DNA of 64,000 nt from Thermodesulfobium narugense DSM 14796 (GCF_000212395.1 NC_015499.1:1499421-1563420); one strand, 5' to 3'. Positions 27,155-36,151 are shown, counted from the stretch's first letter. The notes: generated by a model from the sequence alone, not told the origin. Translations and numbers: made by a program.

Positions 27155-27727
27155 TTAAGATTTATTGTCACCTTCCCAGGGTTTTAAAAGTTCGCTGTCA
27201 ATTCCTATCCTCTTTAAGGTCTTCGCTACCACAAAATCTACCATATCTTCTACTGATTTTGGTTTATTATAAAATCCTGGGCAGGCAGGCAAAATAATAC
27301 CTCCTGCCATAGCAACCTTTTTCATATTTTCAATATGAATCAAGTTTAGAGGCGTTTCTCTAAAAACTAAAATTAGCTTTACACCCTCTTTGAGGGCTAC
27401 ATCACAAACGCGCTCCAAAAGATTTGAAGACAAACCATTGGCAACGCTTGAAAGCGTTGCAGCAGAACAGGGACAAACAATTACAGCATCTGGTCTTTGT
27501 GAGCCCGATGCATATTTGCAACTAAAATCACTTTCATCATAAAACTTTACATCGCCATGTCTCTCTTTTATCTCACTAATGTCAATACCTTCTTCATCCA
27601 TCATCACAAGTCTTGCTGCCCTAGTATATATCACACACAAATCACATTCTCTTTTTAAAACGTCAATTATTTTTAAAGCATATCTAATGCCGCTAGCTCC
27701 AGTAATACCTATTACAATCTTTTTCAA
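27155..27727 (-). CDS. ubiX: Flavin prenyltransferase UbiX
   Basis: 190 residues from TTG at 27727, which follows AAGGTGG; the frame is open 24 codons further, but that part covers the end of ubiA and is not like UbiX. KKIVIGITGASGIRYAL is the FMN-binding start; CPCSAATLSSVANGLSSNLLERVCDVALKE and the RETPLNLIHIENM motif follow. It makes prenylated FMN, the cofactor of the UbiD-type decarboxylase encoded two genes upstream. Confidence 0.94.
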   Translation of the reverse strand: MKKIVIGITGASGIRYALKIIDVLKRECDLCVIYTRAARLVMMDEEGIDISEIKERHGDVKFYDESDFSCKYASGSQRPDAVIVCPCSAATLSSVANGLSSNLLERVCDVALKEGVKLILVFRETPLNLIHIENMKKVAMAGGIILPACPGFYNKPKSVEDMVDFVVAKTLKRIGIDSELLKPWEGDNKS

Positions 27728-27747
27728 CTTTATCCACCTTAGTAGTA

Positions 27748-28596
27748 TTATTTTATTAAAACAGAAAAAATTACAAAAAAAGCATATATAAATGAACAAA
27801 TAGCGTTAACGTTGAAAAAAGCAACATCTATTTTAGAAAGATCGTTTGGCTTTACCAAGGAATGCTCATACAGCAAAAGGCCTGCAAATATAATTAAGCC
27901 TAGATAGTAAACGAAACTTATTTGAGCCAATATTCCTATTGGGCACAAAAAGAGTATGGTAAGGGAGTGAAAAAACCTTGCCACATATAAAGAATTCTTC
28001 TCGCCTATTGCAACAGGTATAGAGTGGAGTCCTTGTTTTATATCATATTTTAGATCCTGAAGAGAATACAAAACGTCAAATCCTGCAAGCCAGAAAACTA
28101 CAGCAAACATCATAAAAAACGGGACTAAACCAAAATCATTTCTCAATGCAATCCACGCTCCACCAGGTGCAAGACTTAGGGCAAGACCTAAAACTATATG
28201 ACTTAGTGCAGTAAATCTTTTCGTATATGAATAGAAAAAAACTATAAAAAGTGCTACAGGAGACAGCAAAAATGTCAAATTTCCAAGAAAGTACGAGGTT
28301 AAAATAAACATTGCCGAACAAAAACATACAAACAAAAACATATCTTTTCTTTTCACTGCACCCTTTGGAATAGATCTCTTTGCGGTTCTTGGATTGAATT
28401 TGTCAATATTTGCATCTGCAAATCGATTAAAGGACATAGCCGCAGCCCTTGCAAACAAAAGTGCCAATATTATAAGAATTAATTTATCAATTTCAGGAAA
28501 ACCATTTGAAGCTATAAATGCAGAGGCTAATAAAAAGGGCAGTGAAAAAACAGTATGTTCCACTCTTATATCGTTGAGAATGTTCGTTAGTTTCAA
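27748..28596 (-). CDS. UbiA-family prenyltransferase (UbiA/MqnP type)
   Basis: 282 residues with about eight membrane helices. NRFADANIDKFNPRTAKR is the first Asp-rich motif and the second lies near DVLYSLQDLKYD. It prenylates an aromatic acid in quinone biosynthesis. With UbiX and UbiD beside it and an anaerobic setting, a role in menaquinone by the futalosine route (MqnP) is more likely than ubiquinone; that is inference, since no mqnA-D is in view. Confidence 0.9.
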   Translation of the reverse strand: MKLTNILNDIRVEHTVFSLPFLLASAFIASNGFPEIDKLILIILALLFARAAAMSFNRFADANIDKFNPRTAKRSIPKGAVKRKDMFLFVCFCSAMFILTSYFLGNLTFLLSPVALFIVFFYSYTKRFTALSHIVLGLALSLAPGGAWIALRNDFGLVPFFMMFAVVFWLAGFDVLYSLQDLKYDIKQGLHSIPVAIGEKNSLYVARFFHSLTILFLCPIGILAQISFVYYLGLIIFAGLLLYEHSLVKPNDLSKIDVAFFNVNAICSFIYAFFVIFSVLIK

Positions 28597-28639
28597 TATA
28601 AATTGATTTATTATATTCCCAAACTCCTTTCAATCAATG

Positions 28640-30091
28640 CTAAAATCCATATTCTTTCCAACGTTTGCTCACCAAATCTTTTATCTTTTTATCCATCACA
28701 ATATCAGGAGGAAATTCTCTTACAAGCCCCTCTTCTTTCATCTTCCTTGTTGCATCTATCCCCATCTTGGAACCAAATCTCGGATAGGGAGCAGCGTGAT
28801 CTAAAACGTCCACTGGACCCTTTACAATTTCAATATCCCTTTCTGGATCTACATTATTAAGCGCTTTCCATCTCACAAAGGACATGTCGTGTACGTTTAC
28901 ATCTTCATCAACTACTATAATAAATTTCGTAAAACTCATCTGACCAAGTCCCCACAGCGCATGCATAACCTTTCTCGCATGCCCTGGATATTGCTTTTTA
29001 ATTGAAACTACTGCCAAATTATGAAATACCCCTTCAATTGGCAAGTTTATATCCACTATCTCAGGCAAAGTCATCTTCAGCATAGGAAGAAATATTCTTT
29101 CAGTAGCCTTGCCAAGATATGCATCTTCCATAGGAGGTCTTCCCACAATAGTAGCTACATAAATAGGATTTTTTCTATGAGTAATACAATCAACGTGAAA
29201 AACAGGGAAATCGTCTTCCAAAGAATAAAATCCAGTATGGTCTCCAAATGGCCCCTCTCGTCTAAGTTCTCCCTTCACCACGTAACCTTCTAACACAAAT
29301 TCAGCTTGAGCCGGCACCAATAAATCTGAAGTTACAGCTTTAACCATCTCTACACCGGAACCTCTCAAAAAACCAGCAAAAACAAATTCGTCAACGTTTG
29401 GCGGCAAAGGTGCCGTAGCAGCATAAATAGTAGCAGGGTCAGCGCCAATAGCTACTGCAATAGGCATTTTCTCACCAGGATTTAATTTTGAATAGTGTCT
29501 TGCCCCATCCTTATGGTGATGCCAGTGCATACCTGTCGTATTTTTATCAAACACTTGCATCCTGTACATCCCAAGGTTTCTCTCTTTTGTTATTGGATCC
29601 TGAGTAATAACAAGCGGAAGAGTAATAAACGGCCCACCATCAAGTGGCCAGCAATGTAGTATTGGTAGATCGCCTAAATTTACTTCGTCACCCTTTAATA
29701 TTACTTCCTGACACGGAGCTTTATTTACAATTTTTGGTTTTATATTTATAAGTCCCAAAACATCCGGTAAAGATTTCAAAGCATCCCAAAAACCAACTTT
29801 CTTAGTTGGAAACTTAAGCAATTCTTCAATCCTTTTAGCAATGTCTTCAGGATTTCCTATTGCACTTATCACTCTATCCCAAGTACCGAAAATGTTAATA
29901 GCCAAAGGAAAATTAGAATTTTTTACCCTTTCAAAGTAAAGAGCAGGTCCTCCTACCTTTACAAATCTATCTGCAATCTCCGTTATTTCAAGGTATCTGT
30001 CAACTTCAACTTTTATTCTCTTTAACTCATTTTTCTTTTCTAAAAAAGATAAGTATTCACCCAATGATGTAAAGGCGCTTATTTTACTCAC
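28640..30091 (-). CDS. ubiD: UbiD-family prenyl-FMN-dependent decarboxylase
   Basis: 483 residues. NLGMYRMQVFDKNTTGMHW, the EFVLEGYV Glu motif, REGPFGDHTGFY and the late YPRFGSKMGIDATRK are all family signatures. It decarboxylates an aromatic or polyprenylated aromatic acid with prenylated FMN from UbiX. Gene order ubiD-ubiA-ubiX with small gaps shows a functional unit, probably late menaquinone steps. Confidence 0.95.
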   Translation of the reverse strand: MSKISAFTSLGEYLSFLEKKNELKRIKVEVDRYLEITEIADRFVKVGGPALYFERVKNSNFPLAINIFGTWDRVISAIGNPEDIAKRIEELLKFPTKKVGFWDALKSLPDVLGLINIKPKIVNKAPCQEVILKGDEVNLGDLPILHCWPLDGGPFITLPLVITQDPITKERNLGMYRMQVFDKNTTGMHWHHHKDGARHYSKLNPGEKMPIAVAIGADPATIYAATAPLPPNVDEFVFAGFLRGSGVEMVKAVTSDLLVPAQAEFVLEGYVVKGELRREGPFGDHTGFYSLEDDFPVFHVDCITHRKNPIYVATIVGRPPMEDAYLGKATERIFLPMLKMTLPEIVDINLPIEGVFHNLAVVSIKKQYPGHARKVMHALWGLGQMSFTKFIIVVDEDVNVHDMSFVRWKALNNVDPERDIEIVKGPVDVLDHAAPYPRFGSKMGIDATRKMKEEGLVREFPPDIVMDKKIKDLVSKRWKEYGF

Positions 30092-30164
30092 TCCCTAAAA
30101 AATAAAAGAATACCTTCAAGCTAAATAGCCCTTAAAATATTATTTAGTTTTTGTTTAATTTATT

Positions 30165-30593
30165 CTATTTAACCAGAATTACTGGAACCTTTGCATTTTT
30201 TAATATAGCATAAGCAACGCTGCCCAAAAGCCCAGACAAAGGATTTAAACCCTTATTTCCAACCACAATTCTATCAACATTATTTTCTTCAGCATATTTT
30301 AAAATTTCCTTTGCAGGGTCGCCACCTGATATCAGTATAGCCTTTACATTCACTCCACTATTATCAAAAATTTTCTTAGCTTCATCCAATTTTTTTGAAA
30401 AAGCCAAATCACAGGCTTCATTAATCTTCTCTGGATCCACAAAAACATCATCGCTAACATATGTCCAGTCATATGAACAGCCTACTGTCATAAGTATTAC
30501 TTCGACCGATTTGTGTTCCTTTGCCAAATTCAAAGCAAATTCGGCAGCTTTCATTGAGGGTTTTGAACCGTCCACAGCAACTAAAACTTTCAT
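30165..30593 (-). CDS. Universal stress protein (UspA family)
   Basis: 142 residues: KVLVAVDGSKPSMKAAEFAL at the start and DRIVVGNKGLNPLSGLLGSVAYAILKNAKVPVILVK at the end contain the ATP-binding GxxGxxxxxG(S) motif (given here only to identify the region). It is probably an ATP-binding regulator. It lies between the putative selenoprotein gene and ubiD with short gaps. Confidence 0.93.
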   Translation of the reverse strand: MKVLVAVDGSKPSMKAAEFALNLAKEHKSVEVILMTVGCSYDWTYVSDDVFVDPEKINEACDLAFSKKLDEAKKIFDNSGVNVKAILISGGDPAKEILKYAEENNVDRIVVGNKGLNPLSGLLGSVAYAILKNAKVPVILVK

Positions 30594-30615
30594 CTTTACC
30601 TCCTTAAGTTATGTT

Positions 30616-30960
30616 TTAGACTTTTGCCAGATCCATAAGAAGTCTTGGATCCGGATTTACACATAAATATGGAACTTCAGTAACATCATCATAACAAAGA
30701 TCTAAAACATGATCAATTTGACCAAAGTATTTATCTGTAAGGAAATCAATGTACACATTTATTCCTTCTTCCCAAAAAATCAGATCATGCTTAAATTTGT
30801 TAATTTGATCCGGCGTCACTATTCTTGCCTGCAAACTGCTAGGCTCTGGATCTGCTCAAGCACCGCAATATTTTATAGGTGCACTAATTATAATGTAAGC
30901 TGTACCTTTTGTTCTCGCTTGAATAAACTTTTTTGCTTCATTTGTTACTCTTATTTTCAT
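30616..30960 (-). CDS. Candidate selenoprotein with CxxU motif (in-frame TGA)
   Basis: Reading from ATG at 30960 (GGGGAG eight bases upstream) gives 34 codons, MKIRVTNEAKKFI through YCGA, then TGA at 30858-30856, then an unbroken frame to the stop at 30616. Reading TGA as selenocysteine gives a 114-residue protein with C32-G-A-U35. The start resembles HesB/IscA-type small (seleno)proteins; the rest is WEEGINVYIDF and CYDDVTEVPYLCVNPDP. Downstream of TGA, a hairpin fits the bacterial SECIS rules (30827-30844). Without readthrough, only a 34-residue stub or a TTG-started 72-residue piece would be made. It lies between phoU and a stress protein gene. Family name uncertain. Confidence 0.75.
30827..30844 (-). 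promoter_or_regulatory. SECIS-like hairpin after the in-frame TGA
   Basis: GCCTAGCAGTTTGCAGGC folds as a 4-bp stem (GCCT/AGGC), one bulged A, a 2-bp stem (GC/GC) and a five-base loop AGTTT. The loop begins 18 bases after the TGA and has G at its second position, both inside published bacterial SECIS limits. GATCC (30848-30852) and GGATC (30807-30811) could close a longer outer stem. Confidence 0.6.
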
Positions 30961-31039
30961 AATTGCATCTCCCCACTTCAAACTAAAAATCCTTTAGTTT
31001 TTAAGACTAAACTCCCCTCACAGCTAAATTTAATTTCAG

Positions 31040-31699
31040 TTAAGGCTTCATATGCTTTACATTTTTTCCTCTTACAATATACAAAACGTCCTCTGCAATA
31101 TTTGTGGCATGATCCCCCAATCTCTCAAAATGTCTGGTAATAAAAAGCCAATCAATAATTCTCTCACAGTTAAAACGCCTTTCAGCAAGTTCTTTTTTTA
31201 AATTTTGTAGTATATTGTGATAATCCTCATCTACAGCATCATCATCTTCTATTACGCTAAGTGCCATCTCTTCGTTTCTTTCCACAAGTGAGGTAATGGC
31301 ATTTCTAACCATAACCTTTACTTTCTTAGCCATATCAGGAATTTTTTGCATAAAGAGTTCAATTGGAGGATCCTTTAACAAATTTATAGCAGAAACAGCG
31401 ATGCTCTTCGTCTCATCAGACATCCTTTCAAGATCTACTATTATTCTCATAATCATAACAATATATCTAAGATCCCTTGCTACCGGCTGATAAAGCGCCA
31501 ACATAGTCATACACTGTTCTTCTATATCTATCTCAAGTTCATCGGTAATCTTTTCGCTTTCGATGACCTCTTGAGCAATTCTTGAATCCCTTTCCAGAAT
31601 GGAAAGAATTACCAGATCTATCGCTCTCTCTACAAGAGTTGTCATTTCGAAAAGCTTTTTTGTTAATTCCCTGATTTCTATATCAAAATGTCTCTCCAA
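31040..31699 (-). CDS. phoU: Phosphate uptake regulator PhoU
   Basis: 219 residues built of two three-helix bundles, each with a metal-binding E/DxxxD-type motif (ILERDSRIAQEVIESEKITDE region and LVERNEEMALSVIEDDD region), ending ERLGDHATNIAEDVLYIV. PhoU links the Pst transporter to the phosphate sensor kinase. It follows pstB as in most pst operons. Confidence 0.95.
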   Translation of the reverse strand: MERHFDIEIRELTKKLFEMTTLVERAIDLVILSILERDSRIAQEVIESEKITDELEIDIEEQCMTMLALYQPVARDLRYIVMIMRIIVDLERMSDETKSIAVSAINLLKDPPIELFMQKIPDMAKKVKVMVRNAITSLVERNEEMALSVIEDDDAVDEDYHNILQNLKKELAERRFNCERIIDWLFITRHFERLGDHATNIAEDVLYIVRGKNVKHMKP

Positions 31700-31716
31700 A
31701 GATACACCTCTCTTTC

Positions 31717-32469
31717 TTAACCAAATCTGCCAGTTATATAGTCCTCTGTAAGCTTTTCTTTTGGAACTTTAAATATCTGTTCTGTTACACCATATTCTAT
31801 CAAACTTCCAAGATACATAAATGAAGTAAAGTCAGAAATTCTTGCTGCCTGTTGCATGTTGTGTGTAACTATGACAATTACTATCTCATTTTTCAGATTT
31901 ACTATCAATTCCTCTATTTTTGCAGTAGAAATTGGGTCAAGTGCCGATGTAGGCTCATCCATCAAGATAATTTCGGGATCGTTTGCAAGGGCTCTTGCAA
32001 TGCAAAGCCTTTGTTGTTGACCGCCTGAAAGATTCGTTGGAAGATCTTTTAACCTATCTTTAGTTTCTTCCCACAAAGCAACTCTAATTAAATTCTTTTC
32101 ACATATTTCTTCTTTTTGTTTTTTTGAAAGTCTTTTTCCGCTCATCAAAAATCCTGCTAGGACATTATCCTGTATGGACATAAAGGGAAAGGGATTAGGT
32201 CTTTGAAAAACCATTCCAACCTTTCTTCTCACTTTATATAAATCCATCTTGAAAATGTCCTCATTGTCTAAAAGTATTTTCCCCTTAACAGATGCATTTT
32301 TATCGAGTTCGTGCATTCTATTCAAACACCTCAAAAGCGTTGTTTTCCCGCATCCAGAAGGACCAATTATTGCTGTAACAGCCTTATCATAAATATCAAG
32401 GTTAATGCCCTTCAAAACTTCGTTCTTCCCAAAAAAAGCGTGAACATCCTGCAATTTCATCTTTATCAT
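31717..32469 (-). CDS. pstB: Phosphate ABC transporter ATP-binding protein PstB
   Basis: 250 residues. Walker A GPSGCGKT at 36-43, signature LSGGQQQRLCIARAL, Walker B IILMDEP with the SALDP D-loop, and H-loop VIVTHNM. It energises phosphate import with the PstC/PstA channel. An internal ATG four codons in (MKLQDVHAFF) is an alternative start. Confidence 0.96.
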   Translation of the reverse strand: MIKMKLQDVHAFFGKNEVLKGINLDIYDKAVTAIIGPSGCGKTTLLRCLNRMHELDKNASVKGKILLDNEDIFKMDLYKVRRKVGMVFQRPNPFPFMSIQDNVLAGFLMSGKRLSKKQKEEICEKNLIRVALWEETKDRLKDLPTNLSGGQQQRLCIARALANDPEIILMDEPTSALDPISTAKIEELIVNLKNEIVIVIVTHNMQQAARISDFTSFMYLGSLIEYGVTEQIFKVPKEKLTEDYITGRFG

Positions 32470-32478
32470 ATCTTTCGC

Positions 32479-33297
32479 CTACTCTCCGAGTCTTCTATAA
32501 CGACCTAAAATTATACTCAAAACTGTAACAAAAGTTATTAGAACTAAGGCTCCAGCCCAGGCTAATCTGTGCCATTCATCATATGGCGAGATTGCATATA
32601 TAAATATTTGCAACGGTATTGCAGCCATTGGCCTTGTAGGGTTTAACTCTAAAAAGCTATTTCCAAAAGCTGTAAAAAGAAGCGGAGCTGTTTCACCGGC
32701 TATTCGTGCAAGAGTTAAAAGTGAAATAGCAAGAAGTGGAAATTTTGCAAACCTAAGTACCACGAAAAAAATAACCCTTGTTCTAGAAAGACCAAGCGAA
32801 TAAGCCGCCTCAAGCAAAAGGGTAGGAGTCATATTAAAAATCTGCTCACTTGCAAGCACCATATATGGAATTCCAACTAACGCAAGCGCTACCGAACCAG
32901 CAAGACCAGAAAAGTGTCCCATTTGCTTTACTACTATATAATAAACACAGATACCACAAACAATTGTTGGAGTCCCCTGAAGCAAAGACATCGATTCTTT
33001 TAGAACCTTGGCAAAAAAACTTCCAGAATAAAGGTGCAAATATAGACCTCCCAAAATAGATAAACAAACAATTATTATCATTGCAATTGAATCAATAATT
33101 ATAGAACCTACAATTGCTTGTTTGAATCCTCCTGAACTAGAACCTACAGGCCTTGCCGTTTCAGTAAAAAAATTAATGCTTAGCGAACTAATCCCATCTT
33201 TTATAAGTTGAAAAAGTATAAAGGCTAAAATTAAAGATACAAAAATTGCCACCCCAAGCGTAAAAACTTGAAAAACTTTATCAACAATAAATCTCAA
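32479..33297 (-). CDS. pstA: Phosphate ABC transporter permease PstA
   Basis: 272 residues, six membrane helices. GGLYLHLYSG, TPTIVCGICVYY and the EAAYSLGLSRTRVIFFVVL coupling motif (EAA loop) identify an ABC importer permease of the PstA family. It is one base after pstC and pairs with it in the channel. Confidence 0.94.
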   Translation of the reverse strand: MRFIVDKVFQVFTLGVAIFVSLILAFILFQLIKDGISSLSINFFTETARPVGSSSGGFKQAIVGSIIIDSIAMIIIVCLSILGGLYLHLYSGSFFAKVLKESMSLLQGTPTIVCGICVYYIVVKQMGHFSGLAGSVALALVGIPYMVLASEQIFNMTPTLLLEAAYSLGLSRTRVIFFVVLRFAKFPLLAISLLTLARIAGETAPLLFTAFGNSFLELNPTRPMAAIPLQIFIYAISPYDEWHRLAWAGALVLITFVTVLSIILGRYRRLGE

Positions 33298-33298
33298 A

Positions 33299-34240
33299 CT
33301 ATGCCCTCCTATACAAAAACCTTAGTAAGAGCTTAGCAAAAACATTAGTAACAAACACAAGAACAAACAAAATAAGTCCAAGCTCAAATAAAACAGATAG
33401 ATATATTCTAGAAAAAGCCTCCGCAAATTCATTTGCAATAATACTTGTTAGCGTTGCGGTAGGAGAAAAGAGAGAATTTGGGAAAAAAGGTCTATTTCCA
33501 ATAAGCATTGCTGTAGCCATTGTCTCTTCCATGCCTCTTGCAAGAGAGAGAAAAATTACAGCTATTATTCCCTCTTTGATAAATGGCAGAATCAAACCCT
33601 TTACAATCTCAAACTTTGTTATTCCAAGACTAAAACCAGCCTCAATTAGACTTTTAGGAACCAAAACTATTAATTCCTTGATCAAAACCGTCTGAATCGG
33701 GACAAGCATCAAGGTCAAGATTAGAATAGTAGTAAAAAGACCAAATGGAGAAGGATCTCCATTTAAAAATGGGATAAAACCAAAGAAAGTTTTTATTATA
33801 GTCTCAACTTTATCAATGTGTGGAGCCACATAAAAAATAGCCCATAAGCCAAGAACCACTGATGGAATAGACGCAAGCGCATCTATAACTGTAGAAAAAA
33901 AAGAAGAAATTTTTCCTCTTGAATAAAATGAAAGAAAGAGGGCAATTGGAGTTGAAATCATCAAACCCAAAACTGTGCTAATAACGCCAACCATAACTGT
34001 TACAAGCAAAGGCGCTATCACACCAAATTTATCGTTTACAGGATCCCAGTTATTCGTAGTAAACACACTAAAACCCAAATGTTCTATTGCAGGTAAAGAA
34101 TTTATAAACAAAACTATAAAAATCAAAGCAGGCAATAGTACCAGAAAAAGTGCAGAAAACTTTAACAATAAGTCAAAAAAAGAAAAATTTTCAAGCCTAA
34201 AAGAACTAGAATCAAACAAAAACTTAGCTCTTTTGAACAC
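33299..34240 (-). CDS. pstC: Phosphate ABC transporter permease PstC
   Basis: 313 residues, six membrane helices. STPIALFLSFYSRGK, ALASIPSVVLGLWAI and the EAA-type loop LIEAGFSLGITKFEIVKG mark PstC. It is the first gene of the operon; a Pho-box-like repeat lies about 60 bases before it. No gene for the substrate-binding PstS is in the window, which is unusual since pstS normally comes first. Confidence 0.94.
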   Translation of the reverse strand: MFKRAKFLFDSSSFRLENFSFFDLLLKFSALFLVLLPALIFIVLFINSLPAIEHLGFSVFTTNNWDPVNDKFGVIAPLLVTVMVGVISTVLGLMISTPIALFLSFYSRGKISSFFSTVIDALASIPSVVLGLWAIFYVAPHIDKVETIIKTFFGFIPFLNGDPSPFGLFTTILILTLMLVPIQTVLIKELIVLVPKSLIEAGFSLGITKFEIVKGLILPFIKEGIIAVIFLSLARGMEETMATAMLIGNRPFFPNSLFSPTATLTSIIANEFAEAFSRIYLSVLFELGLILFVLVFVTNVFAKLLLRFLYRRA

Positions 34241-34298
34241 TAAGCTCTTTCACTCCTTAAAGTTAGCATAAGATACACATCTTAATTTATCACAATAA

Positions 34299-34315
34299 TG
34301 TTAATTTTATGTTAA
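34299..34315 (-). promoter_or_regulatory. Pho-box-like direct repeat upstream of pstC
   Basis: TTAACA-N5-TTAACA on the minus strand (34310-34315, then 34299-34304), an exact match to the TT(A/T/C)ACA direct repeats with about 5-base spacing bound by PhoP in Gram-positive bacteria. It sits about 60 bases upstream of pstC. Confidence 0.55.
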
Positions 34316-34378
34316 TAAGAAAATAACTACAAAATTTTCATATTTTTAAAAAAAACTAATTTTAAGTTTCTTTAAATC

Positions 34379-34411
34379 TAAAAAAAACCTCGCAGTCAAT
34401 TTAGCTGCGAG
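34379..34411 (-). terminator. Intrinsic terminator after dapB
   Basis: CCTCGCAG and CTGCGAGG (34387-34394 and 34404-34411) form an 8-bp stem, followed on the minus strand by TTTTTTT. It ends the long housekeeping gene train. Confidence 0.9.
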
Positions 34412-34452
34412 GACTTATAGATAAAGTTATTACCATAAAAACTTAATTCCAT

Positions 34453-35241
34453 TTATAACAAGTTTTCTAGACCTATTACAAAACCGTTTAGGTCCTTTAC
34501 TTTTCTAATTGCAAGTAGCACGCCCGGCATAAATGATTCTCTTGACAAAGAATCATGCCTAATTGTCAAAATTTCACCCACGCCTCCAAAAAGAACTTCT
34601 TGATGTGCTACAAAACCAGGTAGTCTTACAGAATGGATTCTAATACCGTTTACCTCTCCACCGAGGGCACACTTTATCTTCTCTTCGCCTTGAACAGTAT
34701 CTTTATTAAAAACTTTTGAACCCTCTGACATCAAATACGCTGTTCTTAAAGCAGTCCCAGAAGGGGCATCAGCTTTTTGATTGTGATGAAGCTCTATTAT
34801 TTCAGCATGATCCAGATACTTAGCTGCCTTTTTAGCAAACTCCATCATCAAAACAGCACCTAAAGAAAAATTAGGGGCCAGGAAAAATCCTACTTTTAAT
34901 TCATTTGCCATCTTGCCCAGGCGATCCAATTCTTTGCCATCAATTCCCGTTGTCCCTACTACCACGTTTCTCCTATATTCAAGAGTCTTTTCAATAGTAT
35001 GCGGGGCTACATTTCCCCTTGTAAAATCTATCAACACGTCAAACTGAGTTTTTACCAACAGGTCTTCAATAGTAGAACTTACAGTAGTAGGATCATCAAT
35101 CTTAAATAACTCGCTGAGAGTTTTCCCGCCAACAGCAGGGTCAACCCCACCTACCAACTTCATGTCTGGCTGTTTTAAAATGGTTTCAGAAACCATTCTT
35201 CCCATCTTTCCACCAATACCCGATACCACTACACTAATCAT
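34453..35241 (-). CDS. dapB: 4-hydroxy-tetrahydrodipicolinate reductase DapB
   Basis: 262 residues from ATG at 35241, six bases after GGAGGAGA; an in-frame GTG at 35256 lies within that ribosome site and is rejected. VSGIGGKMGRMVSETI binds NAD(P)H, VGTTGID is the GTTG motif, and IELHHNQKADAPSGTAL holds the catalytic His-His and Lys. It makes tetrahydrodipicolinate for lysine and peptidoglycan. It is the last gene of its train. Confidence 0.96.
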   Translation of the reverse strand: MISVVVSGIGGKMGRMVSETILKQPDMKLVGGVDPAVGGKTLSELFKIDDPTTVSSTIEDLLVKTQFDVLIDFTRGNVAPHTIEKTLEYRRNVVVGTTGIDGKELDRLGKMANELKVGFFLAPNFSLGAVLMMEFAKKAAKYLDHAEIIELHHNQKADAPSGTALRTAYLMSEGSKVFNKDTVQGEEKIKCALGGEVNGIRIHSVRLPGFVAHQEVLFGGVGEILTIRHDSLSRESFMPGVLLAIRKVKDLNGFVIGLENLL

Positions 35242-35275
35242 CTTTATCTCCTCCACAAATAAAATAAATACAAAC

Positions 35276-36151
35276 TTAGATGACTAAATTCTCAGGATTA
35301 ATTAAAAAATCCCTTAATTGTTTCATAAAATTCAAAACAAAGGATAAGTTTTTTTGAAAAATACATTCAAAAAATATGCTTAGCTCATCCTCAGGCTCTT
35401 CATTTTCAAATTCTGCTTTATTATAAGCAGAAATTAAAAGCACAGATGTATTACTGCTCAAATTTAACTCTACCTCATCCAACTCAATACCCTTACAAAG
35501 GATTATATACAACCCTTCATTTGCTGAAAAATCTACAACTTCATCTTTTTCTGTTTTAAATTCCTCTATAGATCTTAACCCCTCAATCTGAACTTTCTTA
35601 AGTAACTTATCTGAATAAGAAAAACTACTCTCTAAACCTTTATCAGTTAACTCCAAAAAGTTAATAGAATAATCTTGCCCAAAAAAGGGATATTTAATAT
35701 ATGATTTTAAAACACAGAAGAATAAATAACTCGAAAGAGTAATAGAATTTCTTCTAATAAAATTAGTGCTTCTTAAAACGTTAACCCTAATCTTTAGCTT
35801 CAAAAAATTTCCCCTATGTACTTTTACAAGTTCTTCAGGTTCCTCTTTGTGTTCTATTTTTACTTTTTCTACTCGAGTTTCCAAATCCTTATTTATACCT
35901 AGAGAAGGGCTCTCATTAGATAAGACATCTACAACCTCAGCAACTGGTTGACCTACATTTATAAAACTATTTTCTTGAAGCATATTAATTAGCCTTCCAG
36001 AATAGGGAGACTTTATAACGCTTGTCACCCTTTGATTTTCAATCAAAGCTATCTCATCGCCAACTTTTACCAGATCGTTTTCTTTTTTTAACCATTTTAC
36101 CAATCTATTTCTTATACTATCCTTGTTTACTTCAGGCATCAAAATTTGCAT
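35276..36151 (-). CDS. Lipoyl-domain/E2-like protein lacking the lipoylated lysine
   Basis: 291 residues from ATG at 36151 (GGGAG seven bases upstream). Residues 1-75 form a biotinyl/lipoyl-type fold (QILMPEV, VGDEIALIENQRVTS, SPYSGRL). The position that normally holds DK with the modified Lys reads QR (R41). Residues about 115-290 resemble the start of an E2 acyltransferase domain (LKLKIRVNVLRSTNF, SSYLFFCVLKSYIKYPFFG), but the catalytic HxxxDG is absent. There is no E1 or E3 gene nearby. It appears to be a non-catalytic relative, perhaps structural or regulatory. Confidence 0.65.
   Translation of the reverse strand: MQILMPEVNKDSIRNRLVKWLKKENDLVKVGDEIALIENQRVTSVIKSPYSGRLINMLQENSFINVGQPVAEVVDVLSNESPSLGINKDLETRVEKVKIEHKEEPEELVKVHRGNFLKLKIRVNVLRSTNFIRRNSITLSSYLFFCVLKSYIKYPFFGQDYSINFLELTDKGLESSFSYSDKLLKKVQIEGLRSIEEFKTEKDEVVDFSANEGLYIILCKGIELDEVELNLSSNTSVLLISAYNKAEFENEEPEDELSIFFECIFQKNLSFVLNFMKQLRDFLINPENLVI

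Noticed and set aside
30616-30834. Stand-alone 72-residue protein starting at TTG 30834
   Set aside because: It is only the distal part of a longer frame that runs back through TGA to an ATG with a good ribosome site.
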